Assembly (NCBI GenBank): GCA_964442655.1
Contig: CAYTZM010000007.1
Location: 40,244 to 104,243 of the forward strand
Origin: GCA-002727615 sp964442655
GTDB lineage: Bacteria > Pseudomonadota > Alphaproteobacteria > TMED109
Length of the DNA stretch: 64,000 nt
Direction: 5' to 3'
This document shows, one piece after another, positions 43,089-52,699 of the stretch. The number at the start of each line of letters is the position of its first letter. Positions within the stretch are counted from its first letter, which is position 1. The position numbers were made by a program, and so were the translations under genes. The notes beneath the pieces are model-generated. The model saw nothing but the letters and a program-made list of their open reading frames with translations. It searched no databases and had not been told where the DNA came from.

Positions 43089-45140
43089 ATGAATAATATT
43101 AACTTTTATCCTTATATTCCTGTCTTGTATTTGTATTTTATAATAATAATTTGCATCGTAATTACTTTTATAAATTATAGACTTAAAGCCTCCGGTAATA
43201 TTTATAGGTTTTTATTTCTTTTATTAATAATCTTGTCTATAGCTAATCCTGTTATTACTTCTGAACAAAGAGAAAGTATTTCAGATACTGTTGCAGTTAT
43301 TTTAGACCTCAGTCCTAGTCAAAACATAAATAATAGAAAAGATTTAGCGTTAAAAACATATGAAGAACTTAAAGACAAATTAAATAATATTCAAAATATA
43401 AACACTAGATTTCAAACTGTTAAAGGAGATAAAGGAACAAATATATTTGGTCCTTTATCCTCATTGATTGGAGATGTTCCTTCTAATAGAATTGCTGGAG
43501 CCATAATAATTACTGATGGGCAAATTCAAGACGTACCTGAAATCAATAAATTAAATTTTGAAGCACCTATAAATTTTTTAATAACAGGTAATAAAAATGA
43601 ATATGATCGAAGATTAATTATTGAAGAATCTCCTAGATTTGGAATTGTAGGAGAAGAAGTAGCAATTAAATTAAAAATAGAAGACAAAAGCTCAGAAACT
43701 CCTAACGCATTAGTTTCAATAAATGTAAATAATGAAAAAACTCAAAGCAAAGCAGTTGCTATAGGAGAATCAGTAAATATAACCCTTCCATTAGAACGTG
43801 CAGGAATAACAACTTTAAATATAGAAGTTGAAAAAGGAAAAAATGAATTAACTCTTAAAAATAATCAAGCAATTATAAACATAAATGCTGTCCGAGAAAG
43901 ACTAAAGGTAATGTTAATTTCTGGAGAGCCAAATATGGGTTTAAGAAATTGGAGAAATTTATTAAATTCAGACCCGTCTGTGGACTTAATCCATTTTACT
44001 ATATTAAGACCTCCTAATAAACAAGATTTAACACCTGTTGGAGAATTATCACTAATCCCCTTTCCGACTAGAGAACTTTTCCAGCTAAATTTAAATGAAT
44101 TTGATTTAATTATTTTTGATCAATATCATTTAAGAGGAATTTTACCCCAATATTATTTAAAAAATATTATAGAATATGTAGTAGCTGGTGGAGCTTTATT
44201 AGATATGGCTGGTCCTACATACGCTGGGCCTTATAGCCTATCCTTATCACCGTTACAAAGCATTTTACCAACAGAGCCTACCGGAGAAATAATTACACAA
44301 GAATTTATTCCTAAATTAACTACTCAAGGAATAAGACACCCTGTAACAGCTAATTTAAAAAATATAAGTTATAGCGAAAATAATAATCAATGGGGTCCTT
44401 GGTATAGAATGGTTGAAGGAATAACTGTTAATGGAGATGTTCTTTTAGAAGGTCCTGAAAGGAGACCATTATTAGTTTTAAATAGAATTGGTCAAGGAAG
44501 AGTCGCTCAAATATTATCTGACCAATCATGGGTTTGGACTAAATCAAATTTAAATAAAGGTCCTCAAGCTGATTTATTACGAAGGCTGGTGCATTGGTTA
44601 ATGAAAGAACCAGATTTGGAAGAAAACGAATTATCTGCTAAATTCGAAAACAACTCCTTATTTATTACCAGAAATAGTTTAATTCCAGATGAAAAACCAA
44701 TAATAGTTATTAATCCAAAAAATCAACAAAGTATATTAGAATTGCAAGACTTAGGAAATGGAAAACAAATAGCTCAAATATTAGAACCGATATCAGGAAT
44801 TTGGAAATTACAATCTGGAAATTCAACTGTTTCAATAATAATTGGAAATTATAATTCAACCGAATACCTAGATGTTAGAGCCACAGAACTAAAAATAAAT
44901 AAATTAATAGAAATTAATTCTGGATCAATTAATTGGATAAATGAAAAAAATAATAATTTTATTCCCTTAATTAACTATAAGACTAAAAAACAACTAAAAA
45001 ATAATAATAATATTAATTTACATAAAAATGAACAATTTTATGTAAAAAGTATAGATCAAATTCCTTTAAGCCCATGGTATTTTACTCTTATATTAAGTAT
45101 ATTGTTATTATTCATTAGTTGGTATAAAGAAGCAAAATAA
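43089..45140 (+). CDS. Large membrane protein with VWA-type MIDAS and amidotransferase-like domain
   Basis: A 683-residue protein. Two N-terminal helices (about 8-28 and 37-55) precede a periplasmic VWA-like segment with a clear DxSxS motif in VILDLSPSQN. The centre contains a class I glutamine-amidotransferase-like fold (LMISGEPNMGLRNW region; GGALLDMAGPTYAG) without an evident catalytic cysteine, and a C-terminal helix ends in WYKEAK. It is the last gene of the MoxR module, 15 bases after the DUF4159 gene. I know conserved hypothetical genes at this place in alphaproteobacteria but no tested function. Confidence 0.75.
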   Translation: MNNINFYPYIPVLYLYFIIIICIVITFINYRLKASGNIYRFLFLLLIILSIANPVITSEQRESISDTVAVILDLSPSQNINNRKDLALKTYEELKDKLNNIQNINTRFQTVKGDKGTNIFGPLSSLIGDVPSNRIAGAIIITDGQIQDVPEINKLNFEAPINFLITGNKNEYDRRLIIEESPRFGIVGEEVAIKLKIEDKSSETPNALVSINVNNEKTQSKAVAIGESVNITLPLERAGITTLNIEVEKGKNELTLKNNQAIININAVRERLKVMLISGEPNMGLRNWRNLLNSDPSVDLIHFTILRPPNKQDLTPVGELSLIPFPTRELFQLNLNEFDLIIFDQYHLRGILPQYYLKNIIEYVVAGGALLDMAGPTYAGPYSLSLSPLQSILPTEPTGEIITQEFIPKLTTQGIRHPVTANLKNISYSENNNQWGPWYRMVEGITVNGDVLLEGPERRPLLVLNRIGQGRVAQILSDQSWVWTKSNLNKGPQADLLRRLVHWLMKEPDLEENELSAKFENNSLFITRNSLIPDEKPIIVINPKNQQSILELQDLGNGKQIAQILEPISGIWKLQSGNSTVSIIIGNYNSTEYLDVRATELKINKLIEINSGSINWINEKNNNFIPLINYKTKKQLKNNNNINLHKNEQFYVKSIDQIPLSPWYFTLILSILLLFISWYKEAK

Positions 45141-45152
45141 ATAAATTAGAAA

Positions 45153-45755
45153 ATGAAAAATATACAATTACCTAATTTAGACATAGAAAGCACTTTTTAT
45201 GGAACAGATACCATTTGTGGAATTGATGAAGTTGGAAGAGGGGCTCTTGCTGGCCCTGTAGTAGCTGCCGCTGTAGTATTAGATCTTGATAATATTCCAA
45301 AAGGTATAAATGATTCAAAAAAGCTCTCTAAATCAAAAAGAAACCTTATATACGATCAAATTAAAAATACAGCTAAAGATATTGGAATAGGAGAAGCTTC
45401 AGAAAAAGAAATAGATAATATTAATATATTACAAGCGAGTTTAATAGCAATGAGTAGAGCATTTAATCAATTAATTATTTCTCCTAAAGTTGCATTAGTA
45501 GATGGGAATTTTTCACCTCAGTTACCATGCAAAATTAAAAACATAATACAAGGTGATACTAAAAGTATTTCAATAGCAGCCGCCTCTATTATTGCAAAAG
45601 TTTACAGAGATAAATTATTAACTTCTGTTGGTAAAAATTTTCCTAAATATAATTTCAAAAATAATTCGGGATATGGTACTAAGGAACACTATGCTGCAAT
45701 TAATTCTTTTGGAATTACTATTCATCATAGAAAATCTTTTAAACTAATAAAATAG
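45153..45755 (+). CDS. rnhB: Ribonuclease HII
   Basis: RNase HII removes ribonucleotides from DNA and RNA from hybrids. The 200-residue protein has the type 2 signature GIDEVGRGALAGPVVAAAV with catalytic Asp and Glu, the ND-SKKLS segment, VDGNF, the QGDTKSISIAAASIIAKVYRD stretch with a third acidic residue, and the C-terminal SGYGTKEHYAAI plus HHRKSF. It is 12 bases after the MoxR module and 14 bases before ccrM, the usual rnhB-ccrM order. Confidence 0.96.
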   Translation: MKNIQLPNLDIESTFYGTDTICGIDEVGRGALAGPVVAAAVVLDLDNIPKGINDSKKLSKSKRNLIYDQIKNTAKDIGIGEASEKEIDNINILQASLIAMSRAFNQLIISPKVALVDGNFSPQLPCKIKNIIQGDTKSISIAAASIIAKVYRDKLLTSVGKNFPKYNFKNNSGYGTKEHYAAINSFGITIHHRKSFKLIK

Positions 45756-45769
45756 AATATACTAAAAAT

Positions 45770-46846
45770 ATGAAAGAAACATATATAACAGCAGATTGTA
45801 TTCAAGCCATGTCTAATTTAAAAGACAATAGTGTTGATATGATATTTGCAGATCCTCCATATAATTTACAATTAAGTAAAAGGTTATATAGGCCAGACCA
45901 AACCAACGTTAATGGTGTAAAACATACTTGGGATAAATTTAATTCTTTCGAAGAATATGATCAATTTACTAATGCATGGCTAAGTCATGCTAAAAGAATA
46001 TTAAAGCCTAGTGGTACAATTTGGATAATAGGATCCTACCATAATATTTTCAGAGTAGGCACAATTGTACAAAATCTTGGCTTTTGGATCCTTAACGATA
46101 TAATATGGTTAAAATCAAATCCAATGCCTAATTTTAAAGGTAATAGATTTACTAATGCCCATGAAACTATAATCTGGGCTAGCCATAATAAAAAATCAAA
46201 ATACACTTTTAATTATCAAGCTATGAAAACTATGAATGAAGATAAACAAATGAGATCAGATTGGTTTTTACCAATTTGTTCTGGAAATGAAAGATTAAAG
46301 AGTTCAGGGAAAACACTTCATCCTACACAAAAACCGGAAGCTCTAGTAAATAGAATTATTCTTTCTTGCTCCTCTATTGGTGACACTATATTAGATCCAT
46401 TTTTTGGAACAGGTACTACAGGGACAATATGTAAAAAATTAAATAGAAATTTTATTGGCATAGAAAAAAATCAAAAATATATGAAGTATGCAAAAAATAG
46501 AATTAAAAAAATTAATACTATTTCAAATTCTAAATTGCAAACGATATTAAATCATAAAAAAGAAATTAAAATTCCTTTTTGTAGTTTAATTGATAATGGA
46601 CTATTAAAAATTGGTAGCAAATTACATGATATAAATAAAAAACATGATGCTGTAATCAGACCCGATGGAAGTTTAAAATCAGATAATTTAATTGAAGGAT
46701 CCATCCATAAAGTAGGAGCAAAAATACAAGGAAATATCGCTTGTAATGGATGGCAATATTGGTATTACGAAAAAAAAGGTAAATTACTATCAATAAATAC
46801 TTTAAGAGAAAAGGTTAGAAACCAACTAAAAATACAAATTAAATAA
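45770..46846 (+). CDS. ccrM: CcrM-type adenine DNA methyltransferase (GANTC)
   Basis: A 358-residue beta-class N6-adenine methyltransferase. The catalytic motif DPPY is at residues 28-31 and the SAM-binding motif is DPFFGTGTTG, in the beta order. The C-terminal 90 residues (SLIDNGLLKIGSKL, RPDGSLKSDN, GSIHKVGAKIQG, WQYWYYEKKG) form the extra domain that separates CcrM from simple HinfI-like enzymes. No restriction partner is present, so it is a solitary regulatory methylase. In Caulobacter CcrM methylates GANTC and links transcription to the cell cycle. Its last 8 bases overlap the convergent mutY. Confidence 0.94.
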   Translation: MKETYITADCIQAMSNLKDNSVDMIFADPPYNLQLSKRLYRPDQTNVNGVKHTWDKFNSFEEYDQFTNAWLSHAKRILKPSGTIWIIGSYHNIFRVGTIVQNLGFWILNDIIWLKSNPMPNFKGNRFTNAHETIIWASHNKKSKYTFNYQAMKTMNEDKQMRSDWFLPICSGNERLKSSGKTLHPTQKPEALVNRIILSCSSIGDTILDPFFGTGTTGTICKKLNRNFIGIEKNQKYMKYAKNRIKKINTISNSKLQTILNHKKEIKIPFCSLIDNGLLKIGSKLHDINKKHDAVIRPDGSLKSDNLIEGSIHKVGAKIQGNIACNGWQYWYYEKKGKLLSINTLREKVRNQLKIQIK

Positions 46847-47852
46847 TATACTTATCAATTACCTTTTTCATCAAACTTGATAACTGTGGCCTAGCCTTTT
46901 TTATAGACATCCATTTGCCTTCAAACTCACTAAATTCTTTATCTTTTATATAATAAATATACAAAATTAATTTAAAATGACTAAATTCATGTTTAATCTC
47001 TTCATTAAACTTTATTAATCCCTTATTTTTAAAAATTTTAGATAATTTTTCTTTTTTAGTTACCCATTCTGAAACAGGTAAACTTAACATACCTCCGAAC
47101 AAACCTTTTTCAGGTAATCTTATAAAATATACATATTTATCTATTGATCGCTTGATAATAATACATTTCCCATATTTATTTATTTTTCTCTTCTTAATCT
47201 TTTTCTTTTCATTTAATTTTTTATGATTAAATTTAAAAGTTAAACAATCTTTACTTAAAGGACACAAATTACATTTTGGCTGTGTTTTTTTACAAATTTG
47301 AGAACCAATATCCATTAATGCTTCTGTAGAATCTCCTGGCCTATTGTCGCAAATAATATTTTTCAACAAAAGTTTTATTTCTTTATTAGAAACACTATGT
47401 TCGTTATATAAGCGGCTAATTACTCTATTAATATTTACATCAACCGCAAATGCAACTTGATTAAAAGCTATTGAGGAAATTGCTGCGGCAGTATAATCTC
47501 CTATTCCTGGTAATTTCCTTAATTCAAAAACTTTATTAGGAAAAACACCATTATAGTTTTTAATTATAATTTGAGAACATTTATATAAATTTCTTGCCCT
47601 GGCATAATAACCTAACCCAGCCCATAAAATTAAGACGTCTTCTAAAGAAGAGTCCGCCAATTTAAATACATTTGGATACACTTGTATAAATTTATTAAAA
47701 TATGGAATAACAGCATTAACAGTAGTTTGCTGAAGCATAATTTCACTAATCCATATTAAATACGGGTCTACTTTACCTTTTACTCTATTTCGCCATGGTA
47801 AATCACGTTTTTCTATATCATACCACTTTAATATTTTAATATTTATTTTCAA
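46839..47852 (-). CDS. mutY: Adenine DNA glycosylase MutY
   Basis: MutY removes adenine mispaired with 8-oxoguanine. The 337-residue protein has EIMLQQTTV with the catalytic Glu, the helix-hairpin-helix LRKLPGIGDYTAAAI, the catalytic Asp in AVDVNINRV, and the 4Fe-4S motif C-x6-C-x2-C-x5-C around CKKTQPKCNLCPLSKDC. A C-terminal Nudix-like domain (GLFGGMLSLPVSEW) recognises 8-oxoguanine. The start is a TTG at 47852; no in-frame ATG precedes the conserved WYDIEKRDLPWR. It is divergent from the DUF721 gene. Confidence 0.95.
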   Translation of the reverse strand: MKINIKILKWYDIEKRDLPWRNRVKGKVDPYLIWISEIMLQQTTVNAVIPYFNKFIQVYPNVFKLADSSLEDVLILWAGLGYYARARNLYKCSQIIIKNYNGVFPNKVFELRKLPGIGDYTAAAISSIAFNQVAFAVDVNINRVISRLYNEHSVSNKEIKLLLKNIICDNRPGDSTEALMDIGSQICKKTQPKCNLCPLSKDCLTFKFNHKKLNEKKKIKKRKINKYGKCIIIKRSIDKYVYFIRLPEKGLFGGMLSLPVSEWVTKKEKLSKIFKNKGLIKFNEEIKHEFSHFKLILYIYYIKDKEFSEFEGKWMSIKKARPQLSSLMKKVIDKYII

Positions 47853-47907
47853 TAAAATGATCTTTCTTATTAATTATGTTATTCTATTAAATGTAGATAT
47901 TATAACT

Positions 47908-47923
47908 AAGGATTATTTAAATT
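47908..47923 (+). promoter_or_regulatory. Shine-Dalgarno and ATT start codon of the DUF721 gene
   Basis: AAGGA at 47908-47912 is followed after 8 bases by ATT at 47921-47923. A TAA in the same frame ends at 47920, immediately before it. No in-frame ATG, GTG or TTG occurs until 48149, which is residue 77 and lies beyond the conserved core. This is the second ATT start with near-identical layout in the window (the first is hemF). Confidence 0.6.
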
Positions 47924-48391
47924 AATAAACTTTTAAAAAAAAATGGACCAGAAAATATTAGCTTTATATCTAAAAGCATTACTAAAAATATTTTTAAGAA
48001 CAAAGGATTTAAAGAAACAAAAGTAATTACTAATTGGCCGGACTTAGTAGGGAATGAAATAGCTAAATTAACAATTCCTGAATCGTTATCTCAACAAAAA
48101 GTTCTTACAGTTCTAGTTGAAAGCTCTTTTGCTTTAGAGTTTCAATATATGATTCCTACAATATTAGAACGAATAGAAAACTTAATGGGCTATAAAGCTA
48201 TAAAAAGAATTAAAACTAAACAAGGAAATATTAAACTTAATAACAAACAAATAAAAGAAACTAATTTTAAAAATAATATTTCAAATGTAGATAATAAAAA
48301 GCTAAAATCTTTAATTAATAATATAACTAATGATAATATTAGAAAAGAAGTCACTAAATTTGCAAAATCATTTTTTACAAATTTAAAATAG
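47921..48391 (+). CDS. DUF721 (DciA-like) protein, probable ATT start
   Basis: Reading from ATT 47921 gives 156 residues with the DUF721 core: NWPDLVG at about 38-44, LTIPESL, VLTVLVESSFALEFQ, and the ILERIENLMGYKAIKRIKT segment. The ATG at 48149 would remove the first 76 residues, including WPDLVG. DUF721 relates to DciA, the replicative helicase loader of many bacteria; the C-terminal part here is lysine-rich and likely disordered. The place between mutY and dsbA is typical for alphaproteobacterial DUF721. A single-base frameshift from the out-of-frame ATG at 47943 is the alternative, but it would lack a Shine-Dalgarno. Confidence 0.82.
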   Translation: MNKLLKKNGPENISFISKSITKNIFKNKGFKETKVITNWPDLVGNEIAKLTIPESLSQQKVLTVLVESSFALEFQYMIPTILERIENLMGYKAIKRIKTKQGNIKLNNKQIKETNFKNNISNVDNKKLKSLINNITNDNIRKEVTKFAKSFFTNLK

Positions 48392-48424
48392 TAACTTTAA
48401 TTAAACAGATATATTATATTAAAA

Positions 48425-49030
48425 ATGGAGCATACATTGAATTATTTTTTTAAATTTATATTTATTTTTACAGTTTTATTTGCTAACTATTCTAATACTG
48501 AAGAGCAATCACAGCCACTACCTGGTAGAGTATTAGGTAATGATAATGCAGAAATTATTATAGAAGAATATGCTTCAATGTCTTGTGGACATTGTGCAAA
48601 TTTTCACAATAATACTCTTTCTGATATTAAAGAAAAATACATTGACACAGGAAAAGCAAAATTAATTTTTAATGATTTTCCTTTAGATAGAAGTGCTATG
48701 CTAGGTTCAATGATAACTCAATGTATGAATGATGAGCAATTTTTTCCTGTTTTAAATAGATTATTTCAAAAACAAAATGAATGGACACAATCTGAAAACA
48801 TTTTAGAATCAATTTTTCTCATTTTAAAACCTCTAGGCCTAGAACAATCAAAAATTTTAGCTTGCATAGAAGAAAATGACATAAATAAAAATAGATGGAA
48901 ATCTTTATTAGCAGGACGAGAATTTGCCATGAAAACAAAAAATGTTGAGGCTACTCCTACATTTTTTATAAATGGGAAAATAGTTAATGGAAAATTTAAT
49001 TTAGACAAACTAGAAGAAATTTTAAAATAA
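48425..49030 (+). CDS. DsbA-family thiol:disulfide oxidoreductase, periplasmic
   Basis: A 201-residue thioredoxin-fold protein with an N-terminal signal (hydrophobic FKFIFIFTVLFA) and the active site CGHC (C54, C57). The cis-proline loop is EATPTFFING. DYPLDR-like FNDFPLDR and the helical insertion between match alphaproteobacterial DsbA proteins found between DUF721 and smc. It likely introduces or shuffles disulfides in exported proteins; a DsbD-like reductase is encoded at 57766. DsbB is not in the window. Confidence 0.92.
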   Translation: MEHTLNYFFKFIFIFTVLFANYSNTEEQSQPLPGRVLGNDNAEIIIEEYASMSCGHCANFHNNTLSDIKEKYIDTGKAKLIFNDFPLDRSAMLGSMITQCMNDEQFFPVLNRLFQKQNEWTQSENILESIFLILKPLGLEQSKILACIEENDINKNRWKSLLAGREFAMKTKNVEATPTFFINGKIVNGKFNLDKLEEILK

Positions 49031-49114
49031 TTTATAAATATAAAAGAATATCTTGTTAATTAATAAATTTTAAATACAATATATAGTATATATATCGTAT
49101 TTAACGGCTTCTAA

Positions 49115-52100
49115 ATGAAATTTACAAGACTTAAAATAATAGGATTCAAATCTTTTGTAGATACAACTATTTTAGATATTAAATCTGGATTAACTGGTCT
49201 AGTAGGCCCTAACGGCTGTGGGAAGTCAAATATTGTTGAAGCTATCAAATGGAATATGGGTGAAGCAGGTCCTTCTAAATTACGAGCAGGAGAAATGGAT
49301 GATGTAATATTTTCAGGAACAAATGGACGTCCTGCTAGAAATTCCGCCGAAGTAATTTTAAACTTAGAACTAGAAAATATAGATACTAATAATAAATTTA
49401 GTAATAATGAGCAAATTGAAATATCTAGAAAAATTGATAAAAATGAAGGCTCTACATACAAAGTTAATTATAAAGAAGTTAGACAAAGAGATGTTCAAAT
49501 TTTATTTGCTGATTATGCATTAGGATCTCGATCAAATGCTATAGTTGACCAAGGACAAATAAGTAGAATCATTAATTCTAAGCCAATTGAAAGAAGACTT
49601 ATTATTGAAGAAGCTTCAGGTATTACTGGCGTTCATGCTAGAAGACATGAAACTGAATTAAAATTAAAAGCTACTGAAAACAATTTAGGGAAATTAGAAG
49701 AAATTATTTCTAATGATAAAATAAGACTAAGAGAACTTTCGAAACAAACTAGCCAAGCAAAAAGGTATAAAAATTTATCTGATAAAATTAGAAATACAGA
49801 GGCCATTATATTATTTCATAAATGGAATAACTCATTATCAAATATAGAAAATATTAAAAATAATTTAATGCAATATAATGATAAAGCGGATACAATTACA
49901 GGAAAAATTTCTAACATTACATTAAAAATGCAAAATTCAGAATCAAGCATTATTGCTTTAAGAGATAACTATCAAAATCATCAATCTATATTAAATAAAT
50001 TACAGCTTGAGCATGACTTATTAGATAAAGAAAAGGAATCTATAGATATAGAAATTGAAAGCATTAATAATAATACTAAATCTTTAGAACAAGAATTATA
50101 TAAAGAAAAAAAACTTTTTCAAAACCTTTCCAAACAACAAACTGAAATTTCAGAAGAAATAACAAGAGTAGCAAAAAATAATCCTAGTAAAAATCTTGAT
50201 TTATTAAAAAGTAATATGGAAAAAGCTCAGAAACAAGAAAGTGAACAGTATAATATTTTTACAGAAGCTCAAAATAAACTAAGCAACCATAATACTAATA
50301 AAGAGAATTTAATTACAATAATAAATAAATTAAAAATTGAATATACAAATTTAGAAAAAGAAAAAAATATTAATGAGGTTGAAATTAAAAAATTAACTGA
50401 AAAAAATAATGATAATGATAAAAACTATAATCATGAAAATGAAATAAAAAATAATAAAATCAAATTACATAAAAATGAAGAAATAGAAATAAAATATATT
50501 GAAGATATTAAGGATAATAATATAAAAATCCAAGATTTAAAAAATAGTTTAAAAAATAAAATGATAGAACATAACAACCTACAAAAAGAAATAGATCAAC
50601 TGACAGCATCCAAAAATATTCTTACAAAGCTATTTGAAAGTAATGAAAAAAATATTGTTATAAATAATATATCATTCCCAAATGGTTATGAAAAAGCAAT
50701 TGAAGCTGCATTAGGGCATGGGTTAAAGGCATCTCTAAATAAATCTCCTATAGAATGGAGAAGTATTAAGCAACGAGAATTAAAATTATTACCTAAAAAT
50801 ATAAAAAACCTAGAAAAAATTACTAAAGGCGTAAACGTTGTATCAAATATATTAAAATCTACTGGAATAGTAACCAATAAAGAAGAAGGTGACAAACTTC
50901 AAAATTATTTAAAACCTGGACAACAACTAGTAAGTGTTAAAGGTGATTTATGGCGTTGGGACGGATATACTCATACAGCAGAAGCGGAAACACCAGCTAA
51001 CCAAATATTACAGAATAAAAAGAACCTAGAGAAAATAAATAATAATTTAACAAAATTAAACAAAAAGTTTAAATATCTTTTAAATGACATAAATATTATT
51101 GAAAATAATATTAAAGATTTAGAAAGCCAAAATCAAAAAAATATTTCAAAAATAAACAATATTAATATTTTAAAAAATAATCTAGTCTTAGAACTGGAAA
51201 GCATTCAGCAAAAATATTCTTTAAAAATTGAGATAAATACAGAAAATAAGACTAAATTATCTATTTTAGAAAAATCGCAAGCAAATTTAGATAACCGCTT
51301 AAAAATAATTACCCAAGAATTAAAAAATAATGAATTAGATTTAAGTGCAATTCCTAACAAAAGTGATTTAGAAAAAAAAGTTGAAGAAATATCAGAAAGC
51401 AATAATAAAATTAGGAAAAATCTAAATATTGAAATTTCTAATTATCAAAAAGAATTAAGTGCCATAGAAAATCAAGAAAAGCAAATACTGCAATTAAATA
51501 ATGAATTCAAAAGACTAAAAATACAACTAGAAAGTATTAGTGATAGAATAAACTATTTAACAACAAATATATTTGAATCAAATAATAAAATTTCATCTCT
51601 TAAATTAAAACCTGAAAATATTAAAAAATCACAACTTAAAATTTTTAATGAAATAGATAAATATAATAATAATATTAAAAGCTTATCCGATGATCTAACG
51701 TTAAAAGAAACTAATTTTAAAGAGGTTCAGAACCTTTTAAAAAATATGAATGAAGAATTAATAACAGCTAGAGAAAATAAAGCTCGGCAGGAAGGTATAT
51801 ACCAAGAAATTAAAGAAAAAATAAAGAATGATGAGAAAGAAATTTTTGAAAAATTAAATATTACTCCAAAAAAATTTGATACTATTATTAAACAACCTAT
51901 AGAACAACTGTCTAACTTAGAGGAGTGCAACCTAAATTATGAAAAATACAACCTACAAAGGGATAGAATAGGTCCGGTTAATTTGGTTGCTGAAGAAGAT
52001 TCTAAAAAACTAGAAGAAAAACTAAAAGAAATAGAAGTAGAGAAAAATGATTTAATGAATGCTATTAATAAGCTAAGAACAAGTATTTCTTCTATCAATA

Positions 52101-52591
52101 AAGAAGCTAGATTAAGACTTTTAAATGCTTTTGAGGAAGTTAATAAACATTTTAAAATATTATTTACTGATTTATTTGGAGGTGGAGAAGCTTATTTAAA
52201 ATTAGAAGGTTCAGATGACCCTTTAGAATCAGGCCTAGAATTATTTGCCTCTCCGCCCGGTAAAAAATTACAAAATATGACTTTATTATCAGGAGGAGAG
52301 CAAGCCTTAACTTCTATGGCATTAATATTTTCTGTCTTTCTGACTAAACCATCTCCAATATGTGTATTAGATGAGGTTGACGCCCCTCTAGACGAATCGA
52401 ATGTCGAAAGATTCTTAGATTTAATAAATGCCATCTCTAATAAAACAAAAACACGGTTTATAGTTGTTACCCACCATAGATTATCTATGTCTAGAATGGA
52501 TAGATTGTATGGTATAACAATGCAGGAACCAGGTGTTTCCCAACTAGTCTCAGTCTCTCTTAAGGAAGCTGAAAATTATAAAGCAAATTAA
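49115..52591 (+). CDS. smc: Chromosome segregation ATPase SMC
   Basis: SMC organises and segregates the chromosome with ScpA and ScpB. The 1158-residue protein has Walker A GPNGCGKSN at about 31-39, two long coiled coils, a hinge around residues 525-650 (FPNGYEKAIEAALGHGLKAS), and the C-terminal head with signature TLLSGGEQALTSMAL and Walker B ICVLDEVDAPLD. All parts are present without frameshift. The coiled-coil regions are strongly N- and K-rich, reflecting base composition. It lies after dsbA, the usual neighbourhood, and before the ATP synthase Fo operon. Confidence 0.97.
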   Translation: MKFTRLKIIGFKSFVDTTILDIKSGLTGLVGPNGCGKSNIVEAIKWNMGEAGPSKLRAGEMDDVIFSGTNGRPARNSAEVILNLELENIDTNNKFSNNEQIEISRKIDKNEGSTYKVNYKEVRQRDVQILFADYALGSRSNAIVDQGQISRIINSKPIERRLIIEEASGITGVHARRHETELKLKATENNLGKLEEIISNDKIRLRELSKQTSQAKRYKNLSDKIRNTEAIILFHKWNNSLSNIENIKNNLMQYNDKADTITGKISNITLKMQNSESSIIALRDNYQNHQSILNKLQLEHDLLDKEKESIDIEIESINNNTKSLEQELYKEKKLFQNLSKQQTEISEEITRVAKNNPSKNLDLLKSNMEKAQKQESEQYNIFTEAQNKLSNHNTNKENLITIINKLKIEYTNLEKEKNINEVEIKKLTEKNNDNDKNYNHENEIKNNKIKLHKNEEIEIKYIEDIKDNNIKIQDLKNSLKNKMIEHNNLQKEIDQLTASKNILTKLFESNEKNIVINNISFPNGYEKAIEAALGHGLKASLNKSPIEWRSIKQRELKLLPKNIKNLEKITKGVNVVSNILKSTGIVTNKEEGDKLQNYLKPGQQLVSVKGDLWRWDGYTHTAEAETPANQILQNKKNLEKINNNLTKLNKKFKYLLNDINIIENNIKDLESQNQKNISKINNINILKNNLVLELESIQQKYSLKIEINTENKTKLSILEKSQANLDNRLKIITQELKNNELDLSAIPNKSDLEKKVEEISESNNKIRKNLNIEISNYQKELSAIENQEKQILQLNNEFKRLKIQLESISDRINYLTTNIFESNNKISSLKLKPENIKKSQLKIFNEIDKYNNNIKSLSDDLTLKETNFKEVQNLLKNMNEELITARENKARQEGIYQEIKEKIKNDEKEIFEKLNITPKKFDTIIKQPIEQLSNLEECNLNYEKYNLQRDRIGPVNLVAEEDSKKLEEKLKEIEVEKNDLMNAINKLRTSISSINKEARLRLLNAFEEVNKHFKILFTDLFGGGEAYLKLEGSDDPLESGLELFASPPGKKLQNMTLLSGGEQALTSMALIFSVFLTKPSPICVLDEVDAPLDESNVERFLDLINAISNKTKTRFIVVTHHRLSMSRMDRLYGITMQEPGVSQLVSVSLKEAENYKAN

Positions 52592-52637
52592 AAATATTTG
52601 CATTAATTTATATATAAACATATTGCTTTTTGCCCGC

Positions 52638-52666
52638 TTGACAGTCATCTTCCTTTACATTATGTT
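52638..52666 (+). promoter_or_regulatory. Probable promoter of the ATP synthase Fo operon
   Basis: TTGACA at 52638-52643 is a perfect -35 hexamer, followed after exactly 17 bases by TATGTT at 52661-52666 (4 of 6 to TATAAT). It lies 34 bases before the atpI start. The surrounding TGCCCGCTTGACAG is notably GC-richer than its setting, which makes chance less likely than for AT-only matches. Confidence 0.6.
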
Positions 52667-52699
52667 TTTTGAAAACTTAAATTTTATAAGGTAGATTTT

